DNA from: SZUA-430 sp041477875
Lineage (GTDB): Bacteria; Pseudomonadota; Alphaproteobacteria; Micropepsales; Micropepsaceae
Assembly (NCBI GenBank): GCA_041477875.1
Contig: JBGOVA010000187.1
Location: forward strand, 1-8,652
Direction: 5' to 3'
Length of the DNA stretch: 8,652 bases
Positions 6,401 to 8,652 of the stretch are shown one piece after another (the stretch's first letter is position 1; the number at the start of each line of letters is the position of its first letter). The notes beneath the pieces were generated by a model. That model did not search any database. It had not been told where the DNA came from and saw nothing but the letters and a program-made list of their open reading frames with translations. A program made the translations under genes and the position numbers.

Positions 6401-7873
6401 ATGACCCAGGGTGTCGGTATCACTGCTTTTGGTGCCTATCTGCCGCGACTGCGCCTGCAGCGAAAAGCAATGGCGACGGCAAACGCCTGGTTCAACCCGT
6501 CGATCATGGGCCAAGGCAAGGGCGAGCGCACCATGGCGAACTGGGACGAGGATGCCGTCACCATGGCGGTGGAGGCGGCGCGCGACGCGTTGCCGGGTGC
6601 GCCCGATCCGATCGCCGCGCGCCGTCACGTCGATGCACTCCTATTTGCTTCGACGACGATGCCGTTCGCGGATCGCCAGAACGCCGGCATCATCGCGGGG
6701 GCGTTGAGCTTGCCCGAAGACATCCACACGACCGATGTGACGGGATCGCAGCGCGCGGGCTTGTCGGCGCTGATCGCGGGGCTTGAGAAGGCGAAGGCGG
6801 GTTCGGCGAAAAAAGTGCTGGTCGTGTCGGGCGATCGGCGAAAAGCGCGCGCAGGCGCGACGCAGGAATTCCAGATGGGCGACGGTGCCGCGGCCTTCGT
6901 GCTCGGCGCCGACAACGTCGCGGCGAAATTCCTCGGCAGCCATTCGATCTCCGTCGACTTCGTGGACCATTTTCGCGGCGAGGGTGAAGAGTTCGACTAT
7001 GGCTGGGAAGAGCGCTGGATCCGCGACGAAGGCTTCACCAAGATCGTGCCGCGCGCGGTGAAGGGGCTGCTCGAGAAGACGGGCGTGGCGGCATCGGCGA
7101 TCGATCATTTCATCCTGCCGTGTCTGTTCGCCAAGCTCGACCACCAGATCGCCGCGAAATGCGGCATCGACGCGGCGAAGGTCCGCGATAACCTCGCCGC
7201 CAACGTGGGCGAATGCGGAACGGCGCACGCGCTGCTCATGCTTGCGGACGCGCTGGAAGGGGCGAAGCCGGGACAGAAGATCCTCGTCGCGGCGTTCGGC
7301 CAGGGCTGCGACGCAGCGCTCTTCGAGGTGACGGACGCGATCGACAAGGCGCGGCCGAGGCGCGGGGTCAAAGGCTCGCTCGCCCGGCGCAAGGAAGAAA
7401 CGAACTATATGAAGTGGCTCGCGTTCAACGGGCTGATCGAAATGGAAAAGGGCATGCGCGCGGAGAAGGACAACAAAACCGCGCTGACCGTGACCTACCG
7501 CAAGCGCGACATGCTGTTCGGGCTCGTGGGCGGCAAGTGCGAGAAGTGCGGCACGGCGCAATTCCCGCGCACGCGCATTTGCGTCAACCCGAACTGCCGC
7601 GCGGTCGACGAGCAGAAGCCGTTCTCGTTCGCCGAACTCAAAGGCAAGATATTGTCGTGGTCGGCCGACTATCTGACCTATTCGCAAGACCCGCCGGCGC
7701 ACTACGGCATGGTGACGTTCGAGGAGGGCGGACGGTTCCTCTCCGACATCACCGATGTCGACATCGGCACCATCGATACGGGCACGCAGGTGCGGATGGT
7801 CTTCCGGATCAAGGACTTCGACGAACGCCGCGGTTTCCGGCGTTATTTCTGGAAGGCCGCGCCGGTGCAGTAG
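6401..7873 (+). CDS. HMG-CoA synthase/KAS III-like domain fused to DUF35 (zinc ribbon + OB fold), catalytic residues replaced
   Basis: A 490-residue two-domain protein. Residues 1–315 have the thiolase-superfamily fold of HMG-CoA synthase/KAS III (GITAFGAYLPRLRL near the start, MGDGAAAFVLG at 159–169, NVGECGTAHALLML at 268–281). Residues about 330–490 are DUF35: a helix, a zinc ribbon with Cys380, Cys383, Cys394 and Cys399, then an OB fold ending in RRYFWKAAP. By hand alignment to remembered archaeal HMG-CoA synthase motifs, the nucleophilic Cys is Gln117 (TGSQRAG), the general-base Glu is Thr85 and the His is about Ile238 (HFILP), so normal synthase activity is doubtful. The ATG at 6401 follows GGGATGGA (6388–6395). 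The next gene is a thiolase, so this is probably the scaffold and acyl-CoA-handling subunit of a thiolase complex like PhlACB or archaeal thiolase/HMGCS. The fold is secure. The function is inferred. Confidence 0.85.
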   Translation: MTQGVGITAFGAYLPRLRLQRKAMATANAWFNPSIMGQGKGERTMANWDEDAVTMAVEAARDALPGAPDPIAARRHVDALLFASTTMPFADRQNAGIIAGALSLPEDIHTTDVTGSQRAGLSALIAGLEKAKAGSAKKVLVVSGDRRKARAGATQEFQMGDGAAAFVLGADNVAAKFLGSHSISVDFVDHFRGEGEEFDYGWEERWIRDEGFTKIVPRAVKGLLEKTGVAASAIDHFILPCLFAKLDHQIAAKCGIDAAKVRDNLAANVGECGTAHALLMLADALEGAKPGQKILVAAFGQGCDAALFEVTDAIDKARPRRGVKGSLARRKEETNYMKWLAFNGLIEMEKGMRAEKDNKTALTVTYRKRDMLFGLVGGKCEKCGTAQFPRTRICVNPNCRAVDEQKPFSFAELKGKILSWSADYLTYSQDPPAHYGMVTFEEGGRFLSDITDVDIGTIDTGTQVRMVFRIKDFDERRGFRRYFWKAAPVQ

Positions 7874-7891
7874 CGGCAACCGGCCGCTTTT
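7873..7891 (+). terminator. Short GC hairpin with T4 tail between the synthase–DUF35 and thiolase genes
   Basis: GCGGC (7873–7877) pairs with GCCGC (7883–7887) around AACCG, followed directly by TTTT (7888–7891), starting at the last base of the stop codon. A competing stem, GCCGGT (7861–7866) with ACCGGC (7879–7884), would disrupt it. It could act as a partial terminator that lowers thiolase expression, or as an mRNA 3'-end stabiliser. Five base pairs is at the weak end for an intrinsic terminator. Confidence 0.3.
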
Positions 7892-7935
7892 GACACCGCA
7901 CGGCGACCGTCGCAACATGACAGCATTCAGACATT

Positions 7936-7940
7936 AGGAG
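7936..7940 (+). promoter_or_regulatory. Strong Shine–Dalgarno fixing the thiolase start
   Basis: AGGAG sits 9 bases before the ATG at 7950. It is the clearest ribosome site in the window and supports this start over downstream in-frame Met codons. An independent strong site, rather than overlap with the upstream gene, suggests the thiolase is translated on its own. Confidence 0.75.
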
Positions 7941-7949
7941 ACTTGCATC

Positions 7950-8652
7950 ATGGCTACCGGCATCAAGGACAAAGTCGCCATTCTCGGCATGGGCTGCTCG
8001 AAGTTCGGCGAGCGTTGGGACATGGGCGCGGAAGAACTGATGGTCGAGGCCTATCTCGAAGCGCTGCAGGATGCCGGCGTCGAGACGAGCCAGATACAGG
8101 CCGGATGGTTCTCCACCCATATCGACGAACAGGGCGTGGGCAAGGGCGGCACGCCGCTGTCGGTTGCGCTGCGGTTGCCGAACGTTGCGGTGACGCGGGT
8201 CGAGAATTTCTGCGCCGGCGGTTCGGAAGCCTTTCGCGGCGCCGTCTATGCGGTGGCGTCGGGCGCGTACGACATCGCGTTGGCCCTTGGCGTCGAGAAG
8301 TTGAAGGATACGGGCTATGGCGGTTTGCCGACGGGTCAGCCGGGCACGCTGTTGCCGCAATGGGGCGCGAACGGATCGGCGCCGGGAAATTTTGCGCAGC
8401 TCGCGTCCGCCTATCGTGCGAAGCACGGCGTGTCGAAGCAAGACCTGAAACGCGCGATCGCGCATGTCTCGGTCAAGAGCCACGCGAACGGCGCGAAGAA
8501 TCCGAAGGCGCATTTGCAGAAGCCGATCACGGAAGAGATGGCGTTGAACGCGCCGATGATCGCCGAACCGCTGGGGTTGTTCGATTGCTGCGGCGTGTCG
8601 GACGGCGCGGCCGCCGCCATCGTCACGACGCCTGAAATCGCGCGCTCCATGG
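7950..8652 (+). CDS. SCP2-type thiolase / acetyl-CoA acetyltransferase-like, 3'-truncated by window edge
   Basis: The first 234 residues of a thiolase-superfamily protein, open to the window end, so the C-terminal half with the usual His and second Cys motifs is not visible. The N-terminus KVAILGMGCSKFGERWDMGA is typical of SCP2-type/non-specific-lipid-transfer thiolases. Cys88 in RVENFCAGGSEAF is the acyl-accepting nucleophile, and PLGLFDCCGVSDGAAAAIV (207–225) is the conserved SCP2-thiolase block. Such enzymes make or cleave a C–C bond between acyl-CoAs. It lies 76 bp downstream of the synthase–DUF35 gene on the same strand. Partners of DUF35 proteins are often thiolases of this type (archaeal acetoacetyl-CoA thiolase, PhlC, BbsB), so a physical complex with the upstream product is likely. 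The substrate is unknown. Catabolic beta-oxidation-like cleavage and biosynthetic acylation are both possible. Confidence 0.9.
   Translation, partial: MATGIKDKVAILGMGCSKFGERWDMGAEELMVEAYLEALQDAGVETSQIQAGWFSTHIDEQGVGKGGTPLSVALRLPNVAVTRVENFCAGGSEAFRGAVYAVASGAYDIALALGVEKLKDTGYGGLPTGQPGTLLPQWGANGSAPGNFAQLASAYRAKHGVSKQDLKRAIAHVSVKSHANGAKNPKAHLQKPITEEMALNAPMIAEPLGLFDCCGVSDGAAAAIVTTPEIARSM

Noticed and set aside
6641..7918. A 425-codon open frame on the − strand opposite the synthase–DUF35 gene
   Set aside because: Low-complexity Arg/His/Leu-rich translation with no motif. The + strand protein has clear domains in the same place.
7943..8635. A 230-codon + strand frame over the thiolase region
   Set aside because: Out of frame with the thiolase reading that begins ATG 7950 after AGGAG, which shows the catalytic Cys and DGAAA motifs and stays open to the window end.

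Overview
The window is about 8.6 kb of GC-rich, densely coding bacterial chromosome. The fused CysNC, the galU–ugd pair, the periplasmic TPR–SPOR protein and the codon bias toward G/C in third positions all suggest an alphaproteobacterium. No rRNA or other taxonomic marker is present, so genus is not called. No tRNA or rRNA gene, insertion sequence, CRISPR array, attachment site or replication origin was recognised. No base-composition break points to recent transfer.

Layout, left to right. (1) Positions 1–2647, + strand: the 3' part of cysD, then a cysNC fusion overlapping it by one base. Together they encode ATP sulfurylase and APS kinase, which turn sulfate into APS and PAPS. (2) Positions 2654–4883, − strand, convergent with cysNC across a 6-bp gap: galU followed by ugd. 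They form a two-gene operon that makes UDP-glucose and then UDP-glucuronate for surface polysaccharides. (3) Positions 4884–5015: a 132-bp divergent intergenic region with a perfect 7-6-7 dyad, the best operator candidate in the window. (4) Positions 5016–6281, + strand: an exported protein with TPR repeats, a Pro/Ala-rich linker and a C-terminal SPOR domain. (5) Positions 6401–8652, + strand: a two-gene module. Its first gene encodes an HMG-CoA-synthase/KAS-III-like domain fused to a DUF35 zinc-ribbon/OB-fold domain. Its second encodes an SCP2-type thiolase that runs off the window end.

The first two blocks are standard sulfate-activation and sugar-nucleotide metabolism. The last block is the most interesting. 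It has the three components of the archaeal thiolase–DUF35–HMG-CoA synthase complex and of the bacterial PhlACB acyltransferase, but with DUF35 fused to the synthase-like subunit. By hand alignment to remembered family motifs, the synthase-like domain has lost all three HMG-CoA synthase catalytic residues, including the nucleophilic Cys (Gln here), while the thiolase keeps its Cys. I infer a multi-subunit acyl-CoA C–C bond-forming or -cleaving enzyme in which the synthase-like part is structural or has a changed chemistry. Its substrate cannot be read from this window.
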